Shown piece after piece: positions 48,443 to 57,272 of a stretch of DNA of 64,000 nt (position 1 is its first letter; every line of letters starts with the position of its first letter). This DNA comes from Fidelibacterota bacterium (lineage in GTDB: Bacteria > Fidelibacterota > Marinisomatia > SCGC-AAA003-L08 > D37C17). Under the pieces are notes generated by a model that was not told where the DNA came from, searched no databases, and saw only the letters and a program-made list of their open reading frames with translations. A program made the position numbers and the translations under genes. Location of the stretch: assembly GCA_014381415.1 (NCBI GenBank), contig JACNLQ010000056.1:18802-82801 (forward strand), given 5' to 3'.

Positions 48443-50206
48443 TTGCTGGTAATGGTTGTGTTTTTTGTCATGGAAATACTTCCCATTGAAGTTACTGCCA
48501 TGGGAGCAATCGGTATTTTACTTTTGTTTGATGTACTCTCTTGGCAAGAAGCCATTAGTGGATTTAGCAATCCGGCTGTGATAACTATTGGCGCTATTTT
48601 TATTATGAGTAGGGCGTTGGTGAAGACAGGTTTCCTAGAAGTGTTTGCTGATTTTCTCGCAAAAAAAGGGGGTGATCGAAAATGGCTCACCGTTTTCATT
48701 TTCTTACTTACCGTGTCTATTATTTCCGGGTTTATTAATAATACTGCAGCTGTTGCAATTTTTATTCCATTGGGAATTGATCTTTGTCAACGATTTCAAA
48801 TTAGTCCCACAAAAGTTTTACTCCCCTTATCCTACGCTGCAATATTTGGTGGTACGCTTACATTGATCGGTACATCCACCAATTTAGTTGTAAGTTCAGT
48901 TATGGAGGAAATGAATATGACTCCATTTTCCATGTTTGAATTTACAAAGTTAGGACTAATATTTTTGGTGCTTGGTACAATTTACAATATAATAATATCC
49001 AAGTGGTTTATGCCCTCACGTTCTATTATTTCCTCTCTTACCCGAAAATATCACATGGGTAGTTTTTTAACTGAATTCAAAGTAGGTGCAGATTCACCCC
49101 TGATTGGAAACACCTATAAAGATTTGGATATCTCCCAAAAATATAATCTTCAAGTGTACAAAATTATTCGTGAATCAGATAATATTCGCTTTAATTTGCA
49201 AAATATTTTTATCCGCGAAGATGATATTTTTCTGGTGCAGATAAATGTGAAGGATATGCTGAAATTCAAAGATGAAATGAAAGTTCTACTTCTGACTGAT
49301 GTAAAAATGAATATGGCTGAATTAACCGGGAAAAACCATGTGATTGTGGAAGGACTTGTTTCTCAGCAATCTGCGTTAATTGGTAAAACACTTCAAGAAT
49401 TTGATTTCAGGAGCCGCTATGGATCTTTTGTTTTAGCCGTGAAGAGACAACGGGAGTTGCTTCGAGAAAAAATAGCTCATATTAGGCTGAAATTTTCTGA
49501 CACTCTATTAATAATGGTACCTAAGGAACGGTTAGATATCCTCCGTACAAGTAATGATCTCATCGTTTTAGAAGAATTGGATATTCATCTTAGATATGAG
49601 CGCTATTGGTGGTTTTCTATTTTGGTTATCCCCGCAGTAATGTTGTTGGCTGCTTTTGGAATAATACCAATTGTGAAAGCGGCTATTTTAGGAGCTATAT
49701 TATTATTGGTATTACGGTCACTTTCAATCCAGGATGCCTATGAATCTATCAGTTGGTCGGTTATTTTTCTCATTGCGTCACTTGTTCCTTTGGGAATTGC
49801 CATCCAAAAAACAAATTTAGATGAAGTTATAGGCAATCTGATTATAGGTATTGGTACACTCATTAGTAGTAGCGACGGATTGGATCCAACTATAATTTTA
49901 GCGGTACTCTATGGGGTAACATTTATTTTGTCTGCATTCATATCAAATGCAGCTGTGGCAGTGATGCTAACACCAATTGGGATAATGTTGGCTACCATTC
50001 TTAATGTGGATCCACGCCCATTTTTAGTAGCAATCTGTTTTGGGGCCTCCTGCAGCTTTATGACTCCAATGGGTTATCAAACCAATATGATGGTTTTTGC
50101 ACCCGGGCAATATCGGTTGAAAGATTTCTTCCAAATGGGAATTCCTCTGACAATAGTATTCTGGATTGCTGCAGTATATTGGATACCAAGATTTTGGGCA
50201 TTTTAA
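48443..50206 (+). CDS. SLC13/DASS-family permease with two TrkA-C domains
   Basis: Multi-TM ends with central RCK/TrkA-C-like segments (ADSPLIGNTYKDLDISQKYNLQVYKIIRE; IGKTLQEFDFRSRYGSFVLAVKRQ); FISNAAVAVMLTPIG. Confidence 0.92.
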   Translation: MLVMVVFFVMEILPIEVTAMGAIGILLLFDVLSWQEAISGFSNPAVITIGAIFIMSRALVKTGFLEVFADFLAKKGGDRKWLTVFIFLLTVSIISGFINNTAAVAIFIPLGIDLCQRFQISPTKVLLPLSYAAIFGGTLTLIGTSTNLVVSSVMEEMNMTPFSMFEFTKLGLIFLVLGTIYNIIISKWFMPSRSIISSLTRKYHMGSFLTEFKVGADSPLIGNTYKDLDISQKYNLQVYKIIRESDNIRFNLQNIFIREDDIFLVQINVKDMLKFKDEMKVLLLTDVKMNMAELTGKNHVIVEGLVSQQSALIGKTLQEFDFRSRYGSFVLAVKRQRELLREKIAHIRLKFSDTLLIMVPKERLDILRTSNDLIVLEELDIHLRYERYWWFSILVIPAVMLLAAFGIIPIVKAAILGAILLLVLRSLSIQDAYESISWSVIFLIASLVPLGIAIQKTNLDEVIGNLIIGIGTLISSSDGLDPTIILAVLYGVTFILSAFISNAAVAVMLTPIGIMLATILNVDPRPFLVAICFGASCSFMTPMGYQTNMMVFAPGQYRLKDFFQMGIPLTIVFWIAAVYWIPRFWAF

Positions 50207-50222
50207 TCTGGGATATTAAGAA

Positions 50223-51746
50223 ATGTTAAAATTCATGTTGATTATCTTAGATGGTTTTGGCCTTCGAAAAGAAAAAGTAGGGAATGCAATTGCACAGGCC
50301 AATACTCCAACCTTAGATAAAATGATGAATGACTGTCCTCTCTCAAAAATTGAAACTTCCGGAAAATTTGTAGGCTTGCCAGATGGAATTATGGGCAATT
50401 CAGAAGTAGGTCACATGAATATGGGTGCTGGAAGAATTGTTAAGCAAGATTTAGTCCGAATAAACGATTCCATCAAATATGATGAATTGAAAAATAATCC
50501 CCAACTTCAGGATGTTTTTCACCATGTGAAAAATAATTCCAGCACATTGCAAATTATGGGCCTCATAAGTGAAGGAGGAGTCCACAGTCATTTAGACCAT
50601 TTTGAATATGTGCTCAATGCAGCACGAGAAAATGGAGTGAAAAAAATTGCAATACATGCCTTTATGGATGGGCGGGATACTTCACCAGTAAGTGGTATAA
50701 ATTTTGTTGAAAAGCTGGAATCATTCATTGCATCAGATGACAATTATAAGATTGCAACCGTTTGTGGTAGATATTATGCAATGGACAGAGATAATCGCTG
50801 GGATAGAGTTAAAACTGCTTATCAAATGCTTGTAAAATCCGAGGGAGAAAATTTCACTGATGCAGCTACGGCTATCCAGACATCTTATGGCAATGACATC
50901 ACGGACGAATTCATAAAACCAGCAATTATTGGGGAGCCCTGCCCCCTTCAAAATGGGGATGCGGTATTATCAATGAATTTTAGGGCAGATCGAATGCGGC
51001 AGATTGTAACAGCCCTTAATGATCCCAATTTTTCACATTTTCCAACAAAATCTTTGAATTTTTTATTTACATCCATGACTCAGTATCAGGAGGATTTCCC
51101 CTATCCGGTTTTATTTGTTCCTGAAAAAATTAATAATATTTTCCCCGAATTATTAGCCCGAAATAATTATCGACAATTGCGGATTGCTGAAACAGAAAAA
51201 TATGCTCATGTGACTTATTTTTTCAATGGAGGAAGTGAACAGCCCTTTCCGGGTGAAACTCGAAAGCTCATCCCTTCGCCTAAAGTTGCCACCTATGACC
51301 TCCAGCCGGAAATGAGCGCACATGAAGTTACGGAAGAAGTGTTATTTGCGATTAAAGGCGATGAGTATGAAGCCATTATCATGAATTTTGCCAATCCTGA
51401 TATGGTGGGGCATACTGGTAATATTACCGCAGCTATTTCCGCCATCGAAACCATTGATTCCTGTTTAGAGAAAATCCAACGTGCTACAAAAGAGAAGAAA
51501 GCAGCTATATTTCTCACCGCAGATCATGGAAACCTGGAACTCATGGTTGACCCTCAGAATGGAATGACACATACAGCTCATACAACTTTACCGGTTCCAT
51601 TAATTCTTGTGGGGGTGAATGGAAATTACCACTTAGAAGCATCAGGAAAACTTGCGGATATAGCTCCTACAATTTTAGATTATTTAAAAATTTCAAAACC
51701 GTTGGAAATGACGGGGAATAGTTTGCTGATTTCAACGAATGAATAA
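50223..51746 (+). CDS. gpmI: 2,3-bisphosphoglycerate-independent phosphoglycerate mutase
   Basis: LIILDGFGLRKEKVGNAIAQANTPTLDKMM, MGNSEVGHMNMGAGRIV, GGVHSHLDHFEYVLNAA, TADHGNLELM. Confidence 0.97.
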   Translation: MLKFMLIILDGFGLRKEKVGNAIAQANTPTLDKMMNDCPLSKIETSGKFVGLPDGIMGNSEVGHMNMGAGRIVKQDLVRINDSIKYDELKNNPQLQDVFHHVKNNSSTLQIMGLISEGGVHSHLDHFEYVLNAARENGVKKIAIHAFMDGRDTSPVSGINFVEKLESFIASDDNYKIATVCGRYYAMDRDNRWDRVKTAYQMLVKSEGENFTDAATAIQTSYGNDITDEFIKPAIIGEPCPLQNGDAVLSMNFRADRMRQIVTALNDPNFSHFPTKSLNFLFTSMTQYQEDFPYPVLFVPEKINNIFPELLARNNYRQLRIAETEKYAHVTYFFNGGSEQPFPGETRKLIPSPKVATYDLQPEMSAHEVTEEVLFAIKGDEYEAIIMNFANPDMVGHTGNITAAISAIETIDSCLEKIQRATKEKKAAIFLTADHGNLELMVDPQNGMTHTAHTTLPVPLILVGVNGNYHLEASGKLADIAPTILDYLKISKPLEMTGNSLLISTNE

Positions 51747-53363
51747 ATGTGGTATTTTTTTATTCTTATAAATCTAATCGGCTTATTAGGAGCTCAAAAT
51801 TTCAGATATGTCCCCGATGATTGGTACATCATAAATAAGCCGGGATCTATTAATGCAATTGCAGAAGATAATTTCAACCTCTATTTTGCAACCGAAAATG
51901 GAGTATATCGTTACGATAAGGCTCGAGAAGATTTTCAATATGATTATTCATTTTCTATTCAGCTGGAATTTCCAAAAATTACTCATTTTTATTTTGATGA
52001 CTATCGTGATTATTTTTGGGTGGTGCATAGGCAGGGTATCAGCTTTAAATCTTCTGTGAGTACAAATTGGCGGGATATGTCCCTCATTAATTCTGGTATT
52101 TTCAGTATATATGAAATTGGTGATATTGGGGCGTCTCCAGAATATTTTTGGATTCGTTCAGGAGCAGAATTTATCCCATTTGATCCATTTTCTGGACTTC
52201 CTGCAAATTGGGAGGATGCTCAAAATGAAGTTGATTTTATAAATTGGGGTCATTCTAGTCAAGGCAATGCTGGGTATGAGTTAGAAATATCAAAGTATTC
52301 CATTGATGGTGATTGGAATGTTGGATTGCATAAGATAACCCATAAAGATGGTCGTACAATAAGAGTAACCATGCAGATGGAAGATGACGATGGAAATCAT
52401 TGGTTTGGTACAGATTCTGGCTATATTTTAAAAGGCTGGGTTTATTCTTCAAGATTAAAATTAATTTCTATTGGCTTACTTTCAGATAATGTTACAGAGG
52501 CATATTTTGATTCGGAAGAAAATTGGTGGTTTACAGATAGCAGATTTAAACGTACGGGACAGTTCTCATCCTTTAATAGTCTCTACCATTTCAATAGCAC
52601 TCCATTTATTAGTCAATGGAATGAGCCGGAAAACCAATGGACTTATTACTACCCTAATGAATCTATAGTAATTGAGAATACGGATGTAAATTCTATTTTA
52701 CGCATTGGCAGTACCATGTATTTTGGTACCATGTCTGGGCTTCTCTACCTGGACCTGTATAATCGGGATTGGAATATTATTACTAGTGCAAATGGATTAA
52801 ATGATTCTGCAGTTTGGGATATGATTGAACATGACGGTTCCATTTATGTTGCAACCTCAAATGGAATTAATGAAATTTCTATAATAAATCATAAGGTCAT
52901 TCCTGATAGAGATAATAGATTAGAAAAATTAACCCAATTTAACATTTACGCAATGGAGGCGGATTCTCAATATCTTTATTTGGCATCCGATGCAGGTTTG
53001 CTTCAATTAAGTTGGGAGGGCACAGGAATTAAAACACTTTCAAAAAGAGTATTTAAGAAAATTAGATTGGAAGATGGCAATATTATGGCGACGGATGGGA
53101 TGCTATGGTCTATTTTTGGATATGATGATGAGGAATATATTTCATCCAATATACAGTATTTTGATATGTGTGGATCATTTCTTTGGAGCTCAAGTGGAAA
53201 TCAGATCACATTGACGGATACAATTACCGCACAATCCTGGGACTATGGAATGGAAGATGGTATCCCTGGGAATAAAATATATGGGGTAAATTGTGATGAA
53301 AACTGGGTATGGTTTTTAACCAATAAAGGCGTAGCAATTTATAATTGGAGTAAGTATCATTAA
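51747..53363 (+). CDS. Secreted beta-propeller (ligand-binding/regulator-propeller-like) protein
   Basis: Signal peptide; repeated INAIAEDNFNLYFATENGVYRYD / SILRIGSTMYFGTMSGLLYLDL / IYVATSNGINEIS motifs. Confidence 0.75.
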   Translation: MWYFFILINLIGLLGAQNFRYVPDDWYIINKPGSINAIAEDNFNLYFATENGVYRYDKAREDFQYDYSFSIQLEFPKITHFYFDDYRDYFWVVHRQGISFKSSVSTNWRDMSLINSGIFSIYEIGDIGASPEYFWIRSGAEFIPFDPFSGLPANWEDAQNEVDFINWGHSSQGNAGYELEISKYSIDGDWNVGLHKITHKDGRTIRVTMQMEDDDGNHWFGTDSGYILKGWVYSSRLKLISIGLLSDNVTEAYFDSEENWWFTDSRFKRTGQFSSFNSLYHFNSTPFISQWNEPENQWTYYYPNESIVIENTDVNSILRIGSTMYFGTMSGLLYLDLYNRDWNIITSANGLNDSAVWDMIEHDGSIYVATSNGINEISIINHKVIPDRDNRLEKLTQFNIYAMEADSQYLYLASDAGLLQLSWEGTGIKTLSKRVFKKIRLEDGNIMATDGMLWSIFGYDDEEYISSNIQYFDMCGSFLWSSSGNQITLTDTITAQSWDYGMEDGIPGNKIYGVNCDENWVWFLTNKGVAIYNWSKYH

Positions 53364-53385
53364 AAAGAAAACAATCTATATTATT

Positions 53386-54600
53386 TTGGTAATGATGGTT
53401 CTATCCTGTGCTGGGATTTTGAAGGAAAATAGATCATCTAAATTAAAAAATGAGTCTAAAATTATGGTTAAGACTCAATATTGGAATACTTCCGAAGACA
53501 GTCTAAACTTATATGTCCATACTACCCTACCCCTAAATCGGTTTGTATTTAAAAAACAAAGCGACCATTTTTCGAGTGAGATTATTTTTACTTTAGTAAT
53601 ATCAGATGCTGAAAAAAATACTCAGATCCATCGCGAATCATGGCGCGAAAAACTTTCAGAACCCTATTATGAAAATACCCGAGACCCGGATAACTATTTA
53701 AAATCGGAGAGAAATTTTTCATTACTACCCGGTACATACAAACTATTTCTCAATATACAGGATGAGGATAGTCGTAAGAATTGGAAAATTACTAAAAAAA
53801 TTACTTTGAAGAAAGTGAACTATATTAGCCCATCATTGTTATTCGTGAAAGAAGGTGATGGACAGATGAAACAAATAAATTTCTTGATCCAGAAACAGGA
53901 TACTATCTGGCTCCGTACTCAAGTGAATTTCACCCAAATTGATTCATTGGATGGACCCGTAATTGAGGGTATAACCCCGGTAAAATGGAATAAGGATATT
54001 GAATATTTTGTCATTCATAACGAAACTACTATAGATTCTGGAAAAGTAATAATTCAAGACTTTGGGATTCAAAATATATATTATCTACCTATTCCTATCA
54101 CTCAACATAAAAGTGGAAATTATAAAATTGAGTTACGATATCTTGAAGAAAAACAAACCACTTCTTTTCACTACGGATTTAAAACTAAAAATTATTGGAC
54201 TGATGAAATTGATGAAGTAGTGGGAGTTATGCGCTATATTATTCCCTACTCAGAGTATAAACAGTTAAAAGGAAAAGATGATTCAGAAAAATGGGAAGTA
54301 ATAAATGCATATTGGAAAGAAAAAGATCCAACACCTGAAACAACGGAGAACGAATTATTAAGTGAATTAAATGACCGGGTGAAGTTTTCAAATAAAAATT
54401 TTTCAATACTCATGCATGGTTGGCGATCGGATCGAGGGCGAATTTATATTATTTACGGTGAGCCACAAATGGTAGACGAATCCTATCAGGACAGCAGGGG
54501 ATATAACTATCAGAAGTGGGTATATTCAAATGGCAAAGAATTTTTATTTATTGATCGTACCATGTCCGGTGATTATACTCTTTTTCAAGAAAGATTTTAG
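53386..54600 (+). CDS. GWxTD-domain lipoprotein
   Basis: MVLSCAG lipobox; WEVINAYWKEKDPTPETTENELLSELNDRVKFSNKNFSILMHGWRSDRGRIYIIYGEPQMVDES; exact start codon uncertain. Confidence 0.88.
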   Translation: MVMMVLSCAGILKENRSSKLKNESKIMVKTQYWNTSEDSLNLYVHTTLPLNRFVFKKQSDHFSSEIIFTLVISDAEKNTQIHRESWREKLSEPYYENTRDPDNYLKSERNFSLLPGTYKLFLNIQDEDSRKNWKITKKITLKKVNYISPSLLFVKEGDGQMKQINFLIQKQDTIWLRTQVNFTQIDSLDGPVIEGITPVKWNKDIEYFVIHNETTIDSGKVIIQDFGIQNIYYLPIPITQHKSGNYKIELRYLEEKQTTSFHYGFKTKNYWTDEIDEVVGVMRYIIPYSEYKQLKGKDDSEKWEVINAYWKEKDPTPETTENELLSELNDRVKFSNKNFSILMHGWRSDRGRIYIIYGEPQMVDESYQDSRGYNYQKWVYSNGKEFLFIDRTMSGDYTLFQERF

Positions 54601-54629
54601 ACCTTCCAATATTGAATAAAATTAAACAG

Positions 54630-55442
54630 ATGATGTCTAAAAAAACCTCCTCAAACACCTTTTCCTATTCTCAATTAAGTTCATTTAAAAATTGCCCTCA
54701 GCAGTATAAAATCACTTATTTAGATGGCGTAAGAAAGAGTAATGAAAGTATTGAAGCGTTTATGGGCAAACGAGTTCATGAAGTATTGGAGTGGTTATAT
54801 AGTGAAGAAAACCGGTTAAAACCTTTCATCACCTTTGATGGATTGTGCCAAACATTTGATAATCTTTGGGTAGATCATTGGCATAAGGAAATCCATATTG
54901 CTGATACACATAAAAATTCTGACTATTATTATTCCATTGGAAAACGATGTCTCTCAAATTATTACAGCCGCTATGGTCCAACATTTGACCAAAGGGTTGA
55001 AGACATAGAAGTGGATTTAAAATTTACAATTGGTGACCATAATTTCAGGGGTATCATTGACCGGTTAGATCAACCTGAGCCGGGTAAATGGATTGTCCAC
55101 GATTATAAAACCAGTAAACGACCAAAAACTGAGCGACAGGCATTGAATGATATTCAGTTGGCTTTGTATCAGATTGCAGTTGAACAAAATTTTGGAAAGG
55201 TGGATGAGATATCTCTTTCTTGGCATTTTCTGAGAATAGGGTCAGAAGTTACAATTCTTCATACCCCTGAGCAATTAGAGATTCTTAAGAAAAAGTTAAT
55301 TAAAATGGTTGATAAAATTTATAATTGTCTGGATAATGAGAATAATTTCATACCCAAAGAATCCATATTATGTCACTGGTGTTATTTGTGGGAAGAATGC
55401 AATGCTAAAGTTGGTCCTAATCCTGTTAAAAGGGCTGATTAG
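54630..55442 (+). CDS. PD-(D/E)XK nuclease (RecB-like/Cas4-like fold)
   Basis: TFSYSQLSSFKNCPQQYKITYLDGVRK, FRGIIDRLDQPEPGKWIVHDYKTSKRPK, LCHWCYLWEEC. Confidence 0.9.
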   Translation: MMSKKTSSNTFSYSQLSSFKNCPQQYKITYLDGVRKSNESIEAFMGKRVHEVLEWLYSEENRLKPFITFDGLCQTFDNLWVDHWHKEIHIADTHKNSDYYYSIGKRCLSNYYSRYGPTFDQRVEDIEVDLKFTIGDHNFRGIIDRLDQPEPGKWIVHDYKTSKRPKTERQALNDIQLALYQIAVEQNFGKVDEISLSWHFLRIGSEVTILHTPEQLEILKKKLIKMVDKIYNCLDNENNFIPKESILCHWCYLWEECNAKVGPNPVKRAD

Positions 55443-55466
55443 AATTTAACCGCAAAAATAATTAAA

Positions 55467-55910
55467 GTGAAAATTATAGAACCAAATTCTTCTGCCGAGT
55501 TTGAACAATATTATGCCCTCCGATATGAAGTATTACGTAAACCATGGCTCCAGCCAAAAGGAAGTGAAAAAGATGATGGTGACAAGTCATCAATCCATCG
55601 CATGATTATTAATGAAGAATCGGGTGAGGCTGTTGCAGTTGGAAGGCTCCACTTTAATTCAGATGAAGAAGCCCAAATCCGGTATATGGCAGTATCAGAT
55701 AAATATCAATTGAAGGGTTATGGAAACATAATTGTAAAAGCTCTTGAAGATATTGCCCTAAAAAAGAAATGCAAAAATATTATTCTTCAAGCTCGGGAAA
55801 ATGCTCTGAAGTTTTATTCGAAAAATGGCTATGAAATTATTGAGAAGTCATATTTGCTATTTGATGAAATTCAGCATTGGTTGATGGAAAAAGAATTAAC
55901 CACAGATTAA
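55467..55910 (+). CDS. GNAT-family N-acetyltransferase
   Basis: YYALRYEVLRKPWLQPKGSEKDDGD...AQIRYMAVSDKYQLKGYGNIIVKALEDIALKKKCKNIILQARENALKFYSKNGYEII. Confidence 0.92.
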   Translation: MKIIEPNSSAEFEQYYALRYEVLRKPWLQPKGSEKDDGDKSSIHRMIINEESGEAVAVGRLHFNSDEEAQIRYMAVSDKYQLKGYGNIIVKALEDIALKKKCKNIILQARENALKFYSKNGYEIIEKSYLLFDEIQHWLMEKELTTD

Positions 55911-55962
55911 GCCCCCCCATTCAAATTAAGTAACTCAGGAATTTAGGTACTTAAGAACCAAT

Positions 55963-57063
55963 CTACACTGCGTTAGGATTGGCAAACTCCTCATCATACA
56001 CCCTCGCCATAATGGTCCAATCAAATTGTTCTGAAATATCCTTTAAAAAAGGGGTGCTCTCTTTGAAATAATTCATAACCAATTTCTCTAATTTTATTAG
56101 CAATTCCTCATCTTCCTCATAGAATAAATGGGGATTCCTTTTTCGGTTAAATAACTCTGGATAGGTGAGTCGATTTGGGAGCAGAGGAATGGTGTTGCAA
56201 TACACCGCCTCCATAATACTGCCGCCAAAAAAATCCTGGTTAGATGTCACCGGGAGAATATCTGCTCTCCACAACCAATTGGCGTAATCTTCAAAAGATT
56301 CTGCGTACCCAAATTGGACGATATGCTTTTGTAATTGTTCTCTGGCGTTAGTAAAACAGGGCAATTCCTTTTTAAATTCTTCCCCTAAAACTGCCAAATT
56401 AAATTGGATTCCCTTTTGTGATAATTGAGTTAATACATCAAAAAATGCTTCGGGATTTTTATCATGTTCCCAACGGTGATTCCATAAAATTAGGGGGAGA
56501 AATTTCTCTTTTTTTTCAATTTTAAATACATCAAATTTCTGTAAGTCCATTCCCAAATGCAAAACGGAACTTTTGGCACGAATTTTGTCCATATTCTGTA
56601 TTTCACGGTAATCAGGAAATTGCCGTAGAAAATCTTCCAGTCCAGTGAAAAATGAATCCAAATGAAATTGTGAATTATAATACACCTGATCAGCAGACAG
56701 AGCTGAACTGTAATTAATAAAACCGTAATGCTTATCCCGTTGCAGTTCTAAATCTTCATCATCGGGAGACCAGGGATAAGTAAATTGATTCTCGTGAAAA
56801 TAAATTGCTACTGGACATTTCGGTTTCACCAATGACTGAAATACAGGGAGGTTCAGCATGTCCGTAGCAAGAATCAAATCAGGATTAAAGTTTAATTTGT
56901 GGTAGCGTTTAGCCAGCGTTACAGCGCCGCCATGCATCCGCCATTTCCAGAAGCGCCCCGGAAGACTGATAATTTCTACTTCGTGTTGGCTGCTTTGGGC
57001 ATACCCTTTTGCCCAGACTTTATGAGAGCCAGAAAAAAAAGGTTCAACAATGAGAATTTTCAA
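55963..57063 (-). CDS. DUF3524/GTDC1-family glycosyltransferase (tRNA-queuosine mannosyltransferase-like)
   Basis: ILIVEPFFSGSHKVWAKGYAQSSQHEVEIISLPGRFWKWRMHGGAVTLAKRY, DMLNLPVFQSL, YFHENQFTYPWSPDDEDLELQRDKHYGFINYSSALSAD. Confidence 0.92.
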   Translation of the reverse strand: MKILIVEPFFSGSHKVWAKGYAQSSQHEVEIISLPGRFWKWRMHGGAVTLAKRYHKLNFNPDLILATDMLNLPVFQSLVKPKCPVAIYFHENQFTYPWSPDDEDLELQRDKHYGFINYSSALSADQVYYNSQFHLDSFFTGLEDFLRQFPDYREIQNMDKIRAKSSVLHLGMDLQKFDVFKIEKKEKFLPLILWNHRWEHDKNPEAFFDVLTQLSQKGIQFNLAVLGEEFKKELPCFTNAREQLQKHIVQFGYAESFEDYANWLWRADILPVTSNQDFFGGSIMEAVYCNTIPLLPNRLTYPELFNRKRNPHLFYEEDEELLIKLEKLVMNYFKESTPFLKDISEQFDWTIMARVYDEEFANPNAV

Positions 57064-57090
57064 ATTCGGTGCATGATAATGAGACTTAAA

Positions 57091-57121
57091 TTAACCACAG
57101 ATGGACACAGATAAACACAGA
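57091..57121 (+). repeat. Solo copy of dispersed repeat TTAACCACAGATGGACACAGATAAACACAGA
   Basis: 29-bp exact identity (inverted) to 649-677. Confidence 0.95.
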
Positions 57122-57272
57122 AAAATAAACAATTGTCATGCCAATCGGGGAAAAACTTAAATAAGTGGATTAATGAAACATTGAAAAGCAGTTTAACACC
57201 ATCTGTAAAAGATAGTTAATCTGTAAATTGAAGGCAATCCAATTACAACTTTTAATGAGGGCTTTATCGGTT

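Noticed and set aside
54630-55442. PD-(D/E)XK protein as a Cas4 in a CRISPR locus
   Set aside because: No cas genes or CRISPR repeats nearby; more consistent with a general RecB-like nuclease.
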